This document shows, one piece after another, positions 1 through 8,057 of a stretch of 64,000 nt of DNA. Within the stretch, counting starts at the first letter, position 1. Each line of letters starts with the position of its first letter. The DNA is from Syntrophotalea carbinolica DSM 2380 (GTDB taxonomy: Bacteria; Desulfobacterota; Desulfuromonadia; Desulfuromonadales; Syntrophotaleaceae). Position numbers and translations under genes: made by a program. The DNA is taken from positions 3,380,001 through 3,444,000 of the forward strand of contig NC_007498.2 in the NCBI RefSeq assembly GCF_000012885.1, in the 5' to 3' direction. Under the pieces are notes generated by a model. That model saw only the letters and a program-made list of their open reading frames with translations, did not search any database and was not told the origin of the DNA.

Positions 1-632
1 GTGCTTACGGCACCAACAGGGTTGCGCTCAACGTGTGCCTCGAACAGATTCTCGCCCAAAGCCAGTTCCAGGATATGGGCTGTCTCTGACTGAGGAGCAA
101 ACAGTTGCAGCGTCCCGTCCTGTACGTAAAAATGCAGGCCGCTACGGGCGGCATACTCACGCAACAGAGCAAGGTCATGTGCAAAGCGGGGTACGATACG
201 CGACCAGACCGGTCCCTTGCTGCTTGCGTCGGTGGAGACCCCCACCTCGGCAGCAAGGGTACGAGCCAATTCGGCGGTAGTCACCTCTACATGGGTACGG
301 ACTCCCTGCCGACGCTGCAAACGGCCCAAGACATCGTAGGCCCGCACACGCAGCGTAAGAGTACCGGACGGCCCATGCAGATATTCAACACAGGAGATCT
401 CCCCGTCAAACACCGGGGACGTCTGCGTATCGATCTGCACACTCAGCGAAGCCCCCGGTTCCGCGGCGATCTTTGCCAAAAAAGAGGGCTCCGAAGTTGG
501 AGCGTTCCAGCTTACTTCGCACTGGCTTGGCGCATCCAGCTGCTGCACGATTCGTAACTGCGAAAAATGCAGCGCTTCGCCGATTTCAACGCCTTCAACC
601 CGGACTCCGGGCAACATGTTTACTTGTTTCAT
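1..632 (-). CDS. Contractile injection system spike/hub protein (gpD/VgrG-like), partial
   Basis: The frame is open from an ATG at 632 down to the left edge, giving about 210 residues with no stop, so the C-terminus lies outside the window. The protein begins MKQVNMLPGVRVEG and contains a pattern typical of phage late-control gpD/VgrG-type hub proteins (the Afp8/Pvc8 position): a beta-rich start, then a stretch around residues 150-200 reading RFAHDLALLREYAARSGLHF. Such proteins form the trimeric hub under the tube tip. The ATG overlaps the stop of the LysM gene upstream (ATGA), so the two are translationally coupled. The family call rests on that motif and on gene order after sheath, tube and LysM genes. 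The spike tip and any PAAR gene would be outside the window. Confidence 0.7.
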   Translation of the reverse strand, partial: MKQVNMLPGVRVEGVEIGEALHFSQLRIVQQLDAPSQCEVSWNAPTSEPSFLAKIAAEPGASLSVQIDTQTSPVFDGEISCVEYLHGPSGTLTLRVRAYDVLGRLQRRQGVRTHVEVTTAELARTLAAEVGVSTDASSKGPVWSRIVPRFAHDLALLREYAARSGLHFYVQDGTLQLFAPQSETAHILELALGENLFEAHVERNPVGAVS

Positions 633-1375
633 GCCCTGCCTCCGCCACCGCCAAAGGTAGGCTCCGCCGGCACCCGTAGCGTGCGGCCGGCATGACGCAG
701 AGGGTTGTCCAAGTCGTTGATTTCGGCGAGCAGACTCCAATACCCGGGATGCCCGAAACGCTCGGCGGATATCTGATCGAGCCGTTCTCCGCCGCCATCA
801 CCACCTACCGGATCATAGTTGACCAAGGTGCCCGCAGCGATACGCTGACGTGCTTCATCGCGATCAACGGGCGGAGCCGGGGGGGCGGAGGGTTCGGCTG
901 TCTCTGCACAGGAGATGCGAAGCAGACGCAAGCGCAACCAGGAACGATGAGGCTTGCCGTCCCGGGTGAAGTGTTCCAGACGCTCGGAAACCGCGGCAAC
1001 AACCCCGGGCAGATTCCAGCTTGTTCCCCATATGAAGCGCACCGTCGGCGGACGTCCGTAGCGCTCTCCACCGCCGCTGTTTTCAGCCAGTTCCCACAGC
1101 GGTCCGGTAAGCTCTCGCACATCGTCCAACGGCACCGTATCCGGTCCCCTCGTCGCCAGCGAGACATCAAACAAAAGGTCAAGTGTCAATTCGGTCCGGC
1201 CTCCACCGACATAGAGCAGCGGATCGTCACTCAAATCGGCACCGGTCAGAGCGCCACCAAGCGAACGCCGCACAACCACACCGGCATTGCGTTGCACCTC
1301 AAGGTACTCCGGGTTCAACATACAACGCAGATGCACGCCGGAATGTTCGATCAGCAAAACGACTTTTTCCATCAC
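629..1375 (-). CDS. Baseplate/tube-connector protein with LysM domain (Afp7-like)
   Basis: 248 residues. The N-terminal two thirds match the pattern of contractile-injection tube-associated proteins: LNPEYLEVQRNAGVVVRR, then a TELTLDLLFDVS strand, then VRFIWGTSWNLPGVV. After a proline-rich linker (about residues 163-172), the C-terminal 70 residues form a LysM-like module, ending LNDPLRHAGRTLRVP-like in style (NDLDNPLRHAGRTLRVPAEP). In Afp/PVC particles the corresponding protein joins the inner tube to the spike hub. Its stop overlaps the spike gene start by 4 bp and its start overlaps the preceding gene by 4 bp, so this is a tightly packed operon. The assignment comes from motif and gene order, not from a search. 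Confidence 0.65.
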   Translation of the reverse strand: MMEKVVLLIEHSGVHLRCMLNPEYLEVQRNAGVVVRRSLGGALTGADLSDDPLLYVGGGRTELTLDLLFDVSLATRGPDTVPLDDVRELTGPLWELAENSGGGERYGRPPTVRFIWGTSWNLPGVVAAVSERLEHFTRDGKPHRSWLRLRLLRISCAETAEPSAPPAPPVDRDEARQRIAAGTLVNYDPVGGDGGGERLDQISAERFGHPGYWSLLAEINDLDNPLRHAGRTLRVPAEPTFGGGGGRA

Positions 1376-2505
1376 ATTCCCCGCTGCTCGTCACGAAGAC
1401 GGCGACGACGCTCGCCATCGCGCCACAGAGCATGCGACGCGATAGCTGCATCCGGTTGCAGATCCGGCAACAGCGCAGGCCAGCGCTCACGAGGGGGTGA
1501 CAAGGGTGCCGCCCCGACGGTCGACACGCTGGCGCGTAATGAGTCTTCCTCCAACGTGCATAATGGCTCCGTAGCGACTTCCGGAACCGGGCCCGACGCC
1601 CAAGCCCCCTTCACCTCGGCATCCGTCCGAATGGCTTGCGCATCCTTCGCCGGGTCCGCTTCAGACGATTGCAGGCGCACCTGCTGTTGCGTAATCCGGG
1701 GATCGGCCGACGCCTTTACCCCCTGTCCCGCCCCTATATCGTAACCGGGAACAACCGGTATAGATTGCGTCCGCACCCCAACGCTTGCCGAGGGATATTT
1801 CAACACCGTCTGCAGGTCATGCCGCCATGACCGGTCGGTTAATTCTGCCTCCCGTTGCACAACAGGCGATGATTCAGGAGGCGTGGGACTCGGATCAGAA
1901 TTCTCAGGAGGCTGTCGCCGGGGCGGAACCATGGGCTTTGCAGCCTGTGGAAGATGCGCAACCACCTTTTGAATAAAAAGCGGTTCTTTCTCTTTCGGCC
2001 CAAGGTGCCGAGACGCCGATGTCGGTTCCGGAGCAGGTCGCGGGGGAAGTTTTGTCCCCATGGGAAGGGATGCAGCCTCTGTTTCAGCCCGATCCCGTAA
2101 TAATTCCGCAACTTGACGGTCAGAGCTTAATGAGGAAGCTAACCGAGCCCCGAGCCCTAGCCGCTCCGAATACGGCCCTGCCGCCTGTACAACGGAGGCT
2201 ACCGGCTCTCCCTGCGGAGACGTGGACTTGGGTGGAATCGGTCGGGGCTCCCCCGTGGCATCCCGTCCGGGTTGCGAATGCGGGCGCCCCTGCGCCAACA
2301 AGTGAGGGGCCCGCCGACGCACCAACTCAAACCATGCCCTGCGGCCCTGTTCGCCGGCTTGGTGAAAATCTATAGGTAAATCGGATGCCTCGACTTGGCG
2401 CGTTTCCCGCCGAAGACCTCCGCCCGTTATCCGAAGACCGACCAGCCGCCAAAAGCGCCAGAAGGTATTCAATACGATTTCTATCAATGACATGCTGTCG
2501 GGCAT
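1372..2505 (-). CDS. Proline/arginine-rich protein of unknown function in the injection-system operon
   Basis: 377 residues, mostly low-complexity and predicted disordered, with many Pro, Arg, Glu and Ser residues. The N-terminus (about 40 residues, MPDSMSLIEIVLNTFWRFWR) is hydrophobic and aromatic and could be a short amphipathic or membrane-associating helix. There is no recognisable enzyme motif. It lies between the tube gene (ends 2512) and the LysM baseplate gene (4-bp overlap), where related clusters often have a short unknown gene. An alternative start is the Met at 2493. The function is unknown; a scaffold, a tape-like spacer or an assembly factor would suit the position, but this is inference only. 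Confidence 0.6.
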   Translation of the reverse strand: MPDSMSLIEIVLNTFWRFWRLVGLRITGGGLRRETRQVEASDLPIDFHQAGEQGRRAWFELVRRRAPHLLAQGRPHSQPGRDATGEPRPIPPKSTSPQGEPVASVVQAAGPYSERLGLGARLASSLSSDRQVAELLRDRAETEAASLPMGTKLPPRPAPEPTSASRHLGPKEKEPLFIQKVVAHLPQAAKPMVPPRRQPPENSDPSPTPPESSPVVQREAELTDRSWRHDLQTVLKYPSASVGVRTQSIPVVPGYDIGAGQGVKASADPRITQQQVRLQSSEADPAKDAQAIRTDAEVKGAWASGPVPEVATEPLCTLEEDSLRASVSTVGAAPLSPPRERWPALLPDLQPDAAIASHALWRDGERRRRLRDEQRGM

Positions 2506-2511
2506 TCAACG

Positions 2512-3051
2512 TCATCCAGCAGCGGTACCGGCTTCACCACTCTCTCCGTCCCCCTCACCGCCTTCGGCGGCACCGCCTGCTGCTGGTACCCGTTCAAATT
2601 CTTCAAATACCAGCACCAGGGTCTCGATGGCCACCTGGCTACCCAGAGCATCGAGTTGAGTACCGCGCCAGGAACGGGGCCAGGCATTGAGAAGGTTCCA
2701 GCGCATGACTTCAGTGCAGCCATCGTGTCCGTACATCACCACCGACACGTTGCGTCGCTCGACGGTACCGGCTATGGATGACTGCATCCACTGCCACAGC
2801 TGTAGCGAACCGGTCATACCGTAACGCAGCGTAAGGTCGGCGTATTCCAGGCGCCCTGGTAGCCTGTGTACGATCTGGTTGGCACCGGCTTCACGATATT
2901 TGATCGCTTCCACATCCACGCCGAGACTGCTGCATTCCACAAATCTCCCTTCGGTGACGCCGTTGATATCGATGGCAAAGTGGAAGGAAGTATAAGGATC
3001 GGACCATTGGCCGGTGACTGCTGCCCCTTCGGGGTTCTGATTCTCTGGCAT
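2512..3051 (-). CDS. Tail tube protein (T4 gp19-like, Afp1/Afp5 family)
   Basis: 179 residues. It shows the hallmarks of the T4-like tube family: an early DPYTSFHFAIDINGVTEGRF strand pair, then CSSLGVDVEAIKYREAG, then RLPGRLEYADLTLRYGMTG and a W-x-W segment (LWQWMQ). A glycine/glutamate-rich tail (last about 20 residues) extends beyond the usual core of about 145-150 residues. Hexameric rings of this protein stack to make the inner tube expelled by sheath contraction. It directly follows the sheath gene on the same strand. Only one tube gene is seen here, whereas Afp-type clusters have two. Confidence 0.85.
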   Translation of the reverse strand: MPENQNPEGAAVTGQWSDPYTSFHFAIDINGVTEGRFVECSSLGVDVEAIKYREAGANQIVHRLPGRLEYADLTLRYGMTGSLQLWQWMQSSIAGTVERRNVSVVMYGHDGCTEVMRWNLLNAWPRSWRGTQLDALGSQVAIETLVLVFEEFERVPAAGGAAEGGEGDGESGEAGTAAG

Positions 3052-3117
3052 CGCTATATCCTTTGTACGCTTGCCTGCTTATATGCATCAGCTGGTTGTT
3101 TTGTTGCACGGCACCGG

Positions 3118-4335
3118 TTACTGCTGCACCTCGGTCTCTGTGCCGCCCACGCCCTGCCCGATCTGGAAAATGACGAATTCGGCAGGTTTGACCGGCGCCA
3201 AACCGATGCGCGTAACAACCTGTCCGGCATCCCTTACCTCCGGCGGGTTGGTCTCGGCGTCGCATTGCACGAAGAACGCTTCCTGCGGCGTGGAGCCAAA
3301 CAACGCACCCTGCCGCCACAACAACGTGAGAAAAGCTGAAACATCCCGCGTAATGGCCTTCCACAAATCCTGATCGTTCGGTTCAAATACGACCCATCGG
3401 GTGCTTTGGGCGATCGATTCCTTGACCATGTTGAATAGTCGTCGAACATTGATGTAACGCCATTCACTGGCGGCCGGCGCCAATGTGCGAGCACCCCAGA
3501 CCCGAATTCCTTCGCGGGGAAAAAACCGGATACAGTTCACTCCCTGCGGATTCAGTTCCGCCTGCTCATGCCGCGTGACCCGGTAGCTGACATTAAGCGC
3601 ACCGCGCACCACCTCGTTGGCAGGAGCCTTATGCACCCCGCGCGTAGCGTCGCTGCGGGCATAGATCCCGGCCAGGTGGCCGCTTGGCGGCATACGGATC
3701 AAACTGCGGGAATTCAACGGATCGCGGCCTACGATCCAGGGGAAATACACGGCCCCATAGCCGGCGTCCGAATTTCTGGGACGCAAGCCGGCAGCACCTT
3801 TTCCTGTTTGAGCCTGCTTTTCACCGTCATCGCTCTTTTCCACCTGCATTCTGGCCGCGGCGACCTTTGTCAGATCATTGATAGCCGCAGCGGTCGCCGG
3901 TCCATCCAGGATAGCCACCCGGTCCTCCATGAGTTCGCAATGGCTAAGCACCGCATCATAGGCCGCCGGGGATACGAAACCCGGTGCTGCCACGATAGCC
4001 ACTTCATCAATGCTCTCCAAAACTCCGAGCCCCTTGCGGTCACCGGTAAGCTGCGTCTCGTCCTGACAGTTGACCACGTAACAGCGCCCACCGCCATTCA
4101 GGAAAAAACCGTAGACAGCCTGGGCTAAACAGGTGGTGTGCGCCTTGTGCGTACCGGCGCCGAAAATGCGCATGAATTGCTGCCAGCTGTTTATCGCCAC
4201 GGGTTCGTGGGCGCGAACCGATGGATTCGGTGCCACTCCCACGAAACCGGCGGTACTGGTGCCCACCGCTTGAATCGGTCGCGCACCGGAGGCCACTTCC
4301 TCCACATATACGCCCGGTGTCAGATAATTCGGCAT
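3118..4335 (-). CDS. Contractile tail sheath protein
   Basis: 405 residues. It begins with the diagnostic sheath N-terminus (MPNYLTPGVYVEEVASG...) followed by a VGTSTAGFVG segment, the usual start of T4 gp18/Afp2-4 type sheaths. The C-terminal third carries the conserved INVRRLFNMVKESI and WRQGALFGSTPQEAFFVQCD motifs and ends in strands (PVKPAEFVIFQIGQ) that interlock with neighbouring subunits. The length fits the short sheaths of extracellular contractile injection systems. It acts as the spring that drives the tube. This is the clearest gene of the cluster; a second sheath paralogue is not visible in the window. Confidence 0.93.
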   Translation of the reverse strand: MPNYLTPGVYVEEVASGARPIQAVGTSTAGFVGVAPNPSVRAHEPVAINSWQQFMRIFGAGTHKAHTTCLAQAVYGFFLNGGGRCYVVNCQDETQLTGDRKGLGVLESIDEVAIVAAPGFVSPAAYDAVLSHCELMEDRVAILDGPATAAAINDLTKVAAARMQVEKSDDGEKQAQTGKGAAGLRPRNSDAGYGAVYFPWIVGRDPLNSRSLIRMPPSGHLAGIYARSDATRGVHKAPANEVVRGALNVSYRVTRHEQAELNPQGVNCIRFFPREGIRVWGARTLAPAASEWRYINVRRLFNMVKESIAQSTRWVVFEPNDQDLWKAITRDVSAFLTLLWRQGALFGSTPQEAFFVQCDAETNPPEVRDAGQVVTRIGLAPVKPAEFVIFQIGQGVGGTETEVQQ

Positions 4336-4356
4336 TTTGGGATCCTCCCACTCTTG

Positions 4357-4617
4357 TCAAAAGCCGCAACCCCACGGTTCTACACGTATCAGCCGTGAGC
4401 GGTTGTGCCGTGGCAGGCCCCGGAACCCAAGGTGCTTTCTCACCCCGTGTCCCGGCTCCGAATCGTTCCATCCATCCGGTCTGATCCGGGGTCTCCGACC
4501 TGCAAATAAATATTCGTTGGTTTCGCTGCACACCACCTGAAAGATGGTGATAAGTGACCCTTCTGAGCCCGAATCCAAGGTCGCCCAGCAGGCGGCTACA
4601 TAAGCTGTCAGATCCAC
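4357..4617 (-). CDS. Small possible beta-sandwich protein, paralogous to the C-terminus of the protein at 5442-6215
   Basis: 86 residues from a GTG at 4617 that overlaps the end of the membrane-protein gene by 10 bp. The C-terminal half lines up with the C-terminus of the 257-residue protein at 5442-6215: both show a QVV-x-S/C segment, a GV-x(2)HL step and end LIR(L/V)EP-x-GC. The DNA of the two regions is also visibly similar (around 4409-4455 and 5498-5545). The partner segment resembles a carboxypeptidase-regulatory-like beta fold, so this may be a free-standing copy of that domain. It lies directly before the sheath gene. The coding call is moderate; it could also be a decayed duplicate. 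Confidence 0.45.
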   Translation of the reverse strand: MDLTAYVAACWATLDSGSEGSLITIFQVVCSETNEYLFAGRRPRIRPDGWNDSEPGHGVRKHLGFRGLPRHNRSRLIRVEPWGCGF

Positions 4618-5384
4618 ATGGCAATAATGTTGCCCTGCGCTGTAGACGGGTTGTTACTTTCCGCAAGACGCTCCGCGAGGTCGTCGGCCCCGGTTCCGAT
4701 CACGATCTCGTCAAATGCTCCAAACAGGTGAAACAGACTCCCGAACGTGGCAAGATTCAGCGTGTGCCCGGCCTCATGCTCGATAGGCCAGATAGTGGTA
4801 CTTTGATCCACGAACGAAAAGTTTCCCATGTTGTACGCGGTGTGTGCCGGGTTCAGATTGCTGCAGAGCCCGCCCCGCTGAAAAAACGTGCCCGTTTTCC
4901 AGTCCACCCGCAAGCCGAGAACACGGAGAAATTTCGTCCCCGTAATCAGGGCTACCGGATGGAGGAGTAGATTCGTAAGGTAAAAGAGCAATCCCAAACC
5001 GGCCACCAGGTAGGCCATCGGCTGAAAAAGACAGAGCCAACCGAGAAAGCCCTGAAATACTTCGCTGCGGGAGAATACGGGAAACACCGCAAGAAAATTC
5101 AATACGCCTAGTATCCCGCCGACAGCTACCCCTGCCGGTCCCAACAGCCACGCATACACGGCAGCGCCAAGAAAACCGTTCAATCCGGCATTGAAACCGA
5201 TGAGCAAGCCCCGCATGAACTCTCCGAAGCCCGTGGTTGCAGTAAGGTGCGCCACAATATAACCAACCAGGGTCACACCGACGACAATCGCCAGCGAAAT
5301 CCAGCCGATACCAAGACCGAAGTAGAGCCCCGCAACGCCGGCAACACCGGCAAGAGCCCCAAAGAATGCCACTGTGGTTTTCAT
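4608..5384 (-). CDS. Multi-pass membrane protein with HExxH motif, in injection-system operon
   Basis: 258 residues. The first 145 or so are very hydrophobic with about five or six possible membrane segments rich in Gly, Ala and Leu. The soluble C-terminal part includes IEHEAGHTLNLATFGSLFH; the HEAGH fits the HExxH zinc-metallopeptidase signature, followed 16-18 residues later by an acidic FDE that could supply a third ligand. Whether it is a real protease is not shown by the sequence. It sits between the operon's first gene and the sheath gene, in line with co-transcription. It could help membrane docking, release or processing of the particle. I do not recognise a named family. Confidence 0.6.
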   Translation of the reverse strand: MKTTVAFFGALAGVAGVAGLYFGLGIGWISLAIVVGVTLVGYIVAHLTATTGFGEFMRGLLIGFNAGLNGFLGAAVYAWLLGPAGVAVGGILGVLNFLAVFPVFSRSEVFQGFLGWLCLFQPMAYLVAGLGLLFYLTNLLLHPVALITGTKFLRVLGLRVDWKTGTFFQRGGLCSNLNPAHTAYNMGNFSFVDQSTTIWPIEHEAGHTLNLATFGSLFHLFGAFDEIVIGTGADDLAERLAESNNPSTAQGNIIAMWI

Positions 5385-5441
5385 TCGCTTGTCCTCCTCT
5401 AGGTAATTATGCCGTGCTGAGTGCTTTCGCCCAGGTCCACA

Positions 5442-6215
5442 TCAACAGCCCAACGGCTCCAGACGAATCAACCAGGGTTGTTGTTCCGTGGTCGGACCCG
5501 GAATTTCAAGGTGCATTTCCACACCCCGTGCCTGAATCCTAATCCGCCCGCATGTCCGGCCGGAACCATGAGTGCCGACCTTCAAGTGAAAGGTGCCGTC
5601 GTGATCACTACGCACCACCTGTCCGGTGGCAAGAAGTTTGATTTCTGCCCCCGCAACTGGGGTTGCATCAGCGGCAACGACATAGCCATGCACGCTGAAC
5701 ATGCCCGCCATGTCTATGCGATGAGTACGGACCTGAGCGACCTCCACGCGTTCCACCGCCTCGCTGACGTGCGCTTCAAGCAAAAAAGCCGGACGAGGCG
5801 CAATACCTGAAGCAAGCCACCATGACGATGATGGTGGCTCGGACATCAGCGACATTCCTTGCGTATGCTGGGCTTGAAGCATGAGCGAAAGCAACGCCCG
5901 TTCTCTTTGGGGATGGGGAGAAGAACCGCCAACGGCGATGAGATAGAGCAAACGCGCCAAAGGTCGCATAGACGCTCGACGGCGCGCTGAGCCATGGGCA
6001 CACCGCTCAGGATCGAGCCTGGCGGTCAGCAATACTGCGGAAACAGCCAGCGGTCTTTCGGCCTCCGCCTCAAACCCGTGGATGAAACAGGCATCCAGAC
6101 CTTGATCCCGCAGACCCTGCACCCAACGACGAAAGTTATCGTGAATTACTGACAGTTCCATAACCTGCTCAACGGCATTATCGATCCCCACAAAACGCGA
6201 TAACGCATGAAACAA
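5442..6215 (-). CDS. Possible tail terminator/cap protein (Pvc16/DUF4255-like) with C-terminal beta domain
   Basis: 257 residues. The N-terminal 160 or so have an alpha/beta pattern (AVSAVLLTARLDPE..., RLLYLIAVGG..., RERALLSLMLQAQ) resembling DUF4255/Pvc16-type cap proteins found in contractile injection clusters, but the match is weak. Residues about 176-235 (VHGYVVAADATPVAGAEIKLL and onward) look like a carboxypeptidase-regulatory-like domain. The frame opens with a TTG at 6215; GTG at 6194 and ATG at 6158 are alternatives, and none has a strong ribosome-binding site. A good sigma70-type promoter lies at 6246-6273, so this is probably the first gene of the operon. Confidence 0.45.
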   Translation of the reverse strand: MFHALSRFVGIDNAVEQVMELSVIHDNFRRWVQGLRDQGLDACFIHGFEAEAERPLAVSAVLLTARLDPERCAHGSARRRASMRPLARLLYLIAVGGSSPHPQRERALLSLMLQAQHTQGMSLMSEPPSSSWWLASGIAPRPAFLLEAHVSEAVERVEVAQVRTHRIDMAGMFSVHGYVVAADATPVAGAEIKLLATGQVVRSDHDGTFHLKVGTHGSGRTCGRIRIQARGVEMHLEIPGPTTEQQPWLIRLEPLGC

Positions 6216-6245
6216 TAAGGGCCATTAATTATTTTCGGCTTTTTC

Positions 6246-6273
6246 ATTGTATATACCAATTAATACATGTCAA
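6246..6273 (-). promoter_or_regulatory. Predicted sigma70 promoter of the injection-system operon
   Basis: On the minus strand a consensus TTGACA (6268-6273) is followed after 16 bp by TACAAT (6246-6251), in an AT-rich stretch just upstream of the first gene of the cluster. Transcription would start near 6239. Confidence 0.55.
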
Positions 6274-6611
6274 CAATAATTTGTTACGCCACCTCCATAG
6301 AACCTCAACGAAGAGTATGCAAAGTGCGAAAACCGCGATAGATCAAGCAGGGATCTCCTCCTTTAAGGAAATCTACAGTGCTTGCAACAAGAATTTGACA
6401 CAACCCGGACATACCTCTTGCGATCGAAACGGAAGGTGGGAAATATCTCGTATCTGATACAAGGCTCTGCGTTTGCCCTCTACTCTCCCCACCGTACGTT
6501 CATAAAACCAACTTGCAAAAAGATCCCCGTATTCCACCGAATCATTTGTATTGACGAACACTCATTTAGCCGCTAGCATAAGCCCCTGCTTATCTTGCAT
6601 TTACGATTCAA

Positions 6612-6703
6612 GCGCACGCTGCCAAGGAGGCCCGGCATCCCTTGGAACCGAAATGCCGGAAAACCTCAGACTCCAGGCGACGGTGGACAACTAACCTGTG
6701 CGC
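6612..6703 (+). ncRNA. Candidate structured leader RNA with a pseudoknot, upstream of a lipoprotein gene
   Basis: An outer helix GCGCAC (6612-6617) with GTGCGC (6698-6703) encloses two perfect interlocking pairings: CCAAGG (6622-6627) with CCTTGG (6640-6645), and CCGGCAT (6632-6638) with ATGCCGG (6653-6659). Because the second helix starts inside the first and closes outside it, they form an H-type pseudoknot or two mutually exclusive hairpins. GAGG (6627-6630) can also reach CCTC (6664-6667). The element ends about 57 bp before the lipoprotein ATG. It matches no riboswitch class I can name. The rest of 6274-6611 holds no convincing gene. Confidence 0.35.
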
Positions 6704-6759
6704 CTTATTTTGTTCGAAGCTTTAGATTGTATGAATGATTCCACTAGCGGAGGAAATCG

Positions 6760-7104
6760 ATGAAATTACTGAAATGTCTATCAATCGCGGTATTATGTGG
6801 CCTACTTATGGCCTGTGGGCATGGATTTGAAGGGGAATATAAAGCGGAAGCCGGTTCCTCGAATGAATTTTTAAATGCTTTTGCCGGCACTCAGGAAATG
6901 CGGACCGTGATCATCGGTTCCGATTACATGGAATCGCAGGGTGAGCGTGCAGAATTTGAGGATATCTTTGTCAGAGAAAATGGTGAAAACCGGTATCTTG
7001 TTTTTAAGGACAAAGATAAAGAAGAAGCCTGGAAGATTATTGACGACGAAACCCTGGTTCAGGGAAATGGTTTTGTCAACATTACCCTGAAAAAAGTAAA
7101 ATAG
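6760..7104 (+). CDS. Small predicted lipoprotein
   Basis: 114 residues. The N-terminus (MKLLKCLSIAVLCGLLMAC) is a lipoprotein signal with lipobox LMAC, so Cys19 would be lipidated and the protein anchored in the cell envelope. The mature part is charged, with a repeated strand-like pattern (FEGEYKAEAG..., NRYLVFKDKDKEEAWKIID) reminiscent of small lipocalin-like or beta-barrel envelope proteins. A clear ribosome-binding site (GGAGG, 6749-6753) precedes the ATG. It stands alone between divergent or convergent neighbours and has a potentially structured 5' leader. Its function is unknown. Confidence 0.75.
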   Translation: MKLLKCLSIAVLCGLLMACGHGFEGEYKAEAGSSNEFLNAFAGTQEMRTVIIGSDYMESQGERAEFEDIFVRENGENRYLVFKDKDKEEAWKIIDDETLVQGNGFVNITLKKVK

Positions 7105-7236
7105 ACGCCAAGCAAAAAAACGCTGGCCTCACCCCAGAAACGACCGAAGGAGCATGGCAACCTTTCTCGCCATAAGAAAGAGTCGCCGTGCCCCATTTCT
7201 TTTCTTCCACTCGGCGCAGCGACATTCCCGACGGCT

Positions 7237-8004
7237 TCAAAAGTTCTGTCCGCCAATGCTCCCGCTACACCGCCGGTCCAATTCCTGCCAGTTCTGCCAT
7301 AACTTGTCTTCAAGCTCGGCTGCGCTCATCTGCTTGATCGCGGCCACCTTCTGCAGGATTGTCAACAGCAGGTCCGGCATGCCGATCTCTTTGGCCTGCC
7401 AGCGATAGCCGTCCGGGTTGTCTGTCTCCAGCAGGATACGATCCAGCGGCAGGACCTCGGCAATGCTGTGTTCTATACGCGGGTTCAGGACATCGACCCC
7501 GACGGTAAAATAACAGCCCTCTGCCAGATAGGCCTCGACCAGGTCGAGCGGCCCGCCATACCAGTGAATAATCGGGCTGGCAATCCGGTAGCGCCGCAAC
7601 AGTTCCAGCACCTCGCTTTCGGCACCTCGCGTGTGCAGATTCATCGACTTCGACAGACGCTGCGCCCACGCGCACTGATACTCGAAGACCTGCAGCTGTC
7701 CGGGATAAAGTTTCTCATCCTTCACATAGCGAAAATCGAGCCCTGCTTCACCGATCAGCGGCGTTTCCTGAAGGTAGTCGTCAAGCTCCTGCAGCCTGTC
7801 CGTGTAATGCGCGGCCTCCCAGGGATGAATGCCGAAGGTCGGGATGATATAGCGGCAGGACTTCGCAATCTCCTTGGCCTTCAGATACGCTGAAACATCC
7901 ATGGCGACAGCCATGGTCACGATGCGATGCCGCTCGATCTGGGCGAGCGCCTCGGGCAAAGCATCCGTGTACCAATCGATGTGGGCGTGGGCATCTACCA
8001 GCAT
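7237..8004 (-). CDS. TatD-family metal-dependent hydrolase
   Basis: 255 residues. It has the amidohydrolase-type metal motifs of TatD proteins: HAHID at the N-terminus (residues 5-9), GEAGLDF near residue 87, H at NLHTRG, IIHWYGG around 145 and LLETDNPDG near 195. TatD enzymes are 3'-5' exonucleases or related phosphodiesterases acting on DNA ends. The length is typical. It runs opposite to the lipoprotein gene. About 130 bp with no clear feature separates the two convergent genes. Confidence 0.85.
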   Translation of the reverse strand: MLVDAHAHIDWYTDALPEALAQIERHRIVTMAVAMDVSAYLKAKEIAKSCRYIIPTFGIHPWEAAHYTDRLQELDDYLQETPLIGEAGLDFRYVKDEKLYPGQLQVFEYQCAWAQRLSKSMNLHTRGAESEVLELLRRYRIASPIIHWYGGPLDLVEAYLAEGCYFTVGVDVLNPRIEHSIAEVLPLDRILLETDNPDGYRWQAKEIGMPDLLLTILQKVAAIKQMSAAELEDKLWQNWQELDRRCSGSIGGQNF

Positions 8005-8057
8005 GCGATCTCCTTACAGGTTATCAATTCATAAGGGACGGCCCGAGCCAGGGAACC

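Noticed and set aside
692-1744. Long plus-strand frame of 350 codons
   Set aside because: Antisense to three tightly overlapping injection-system genes; Arg/Cys/Ser-rich composition typical of a shadow frame.
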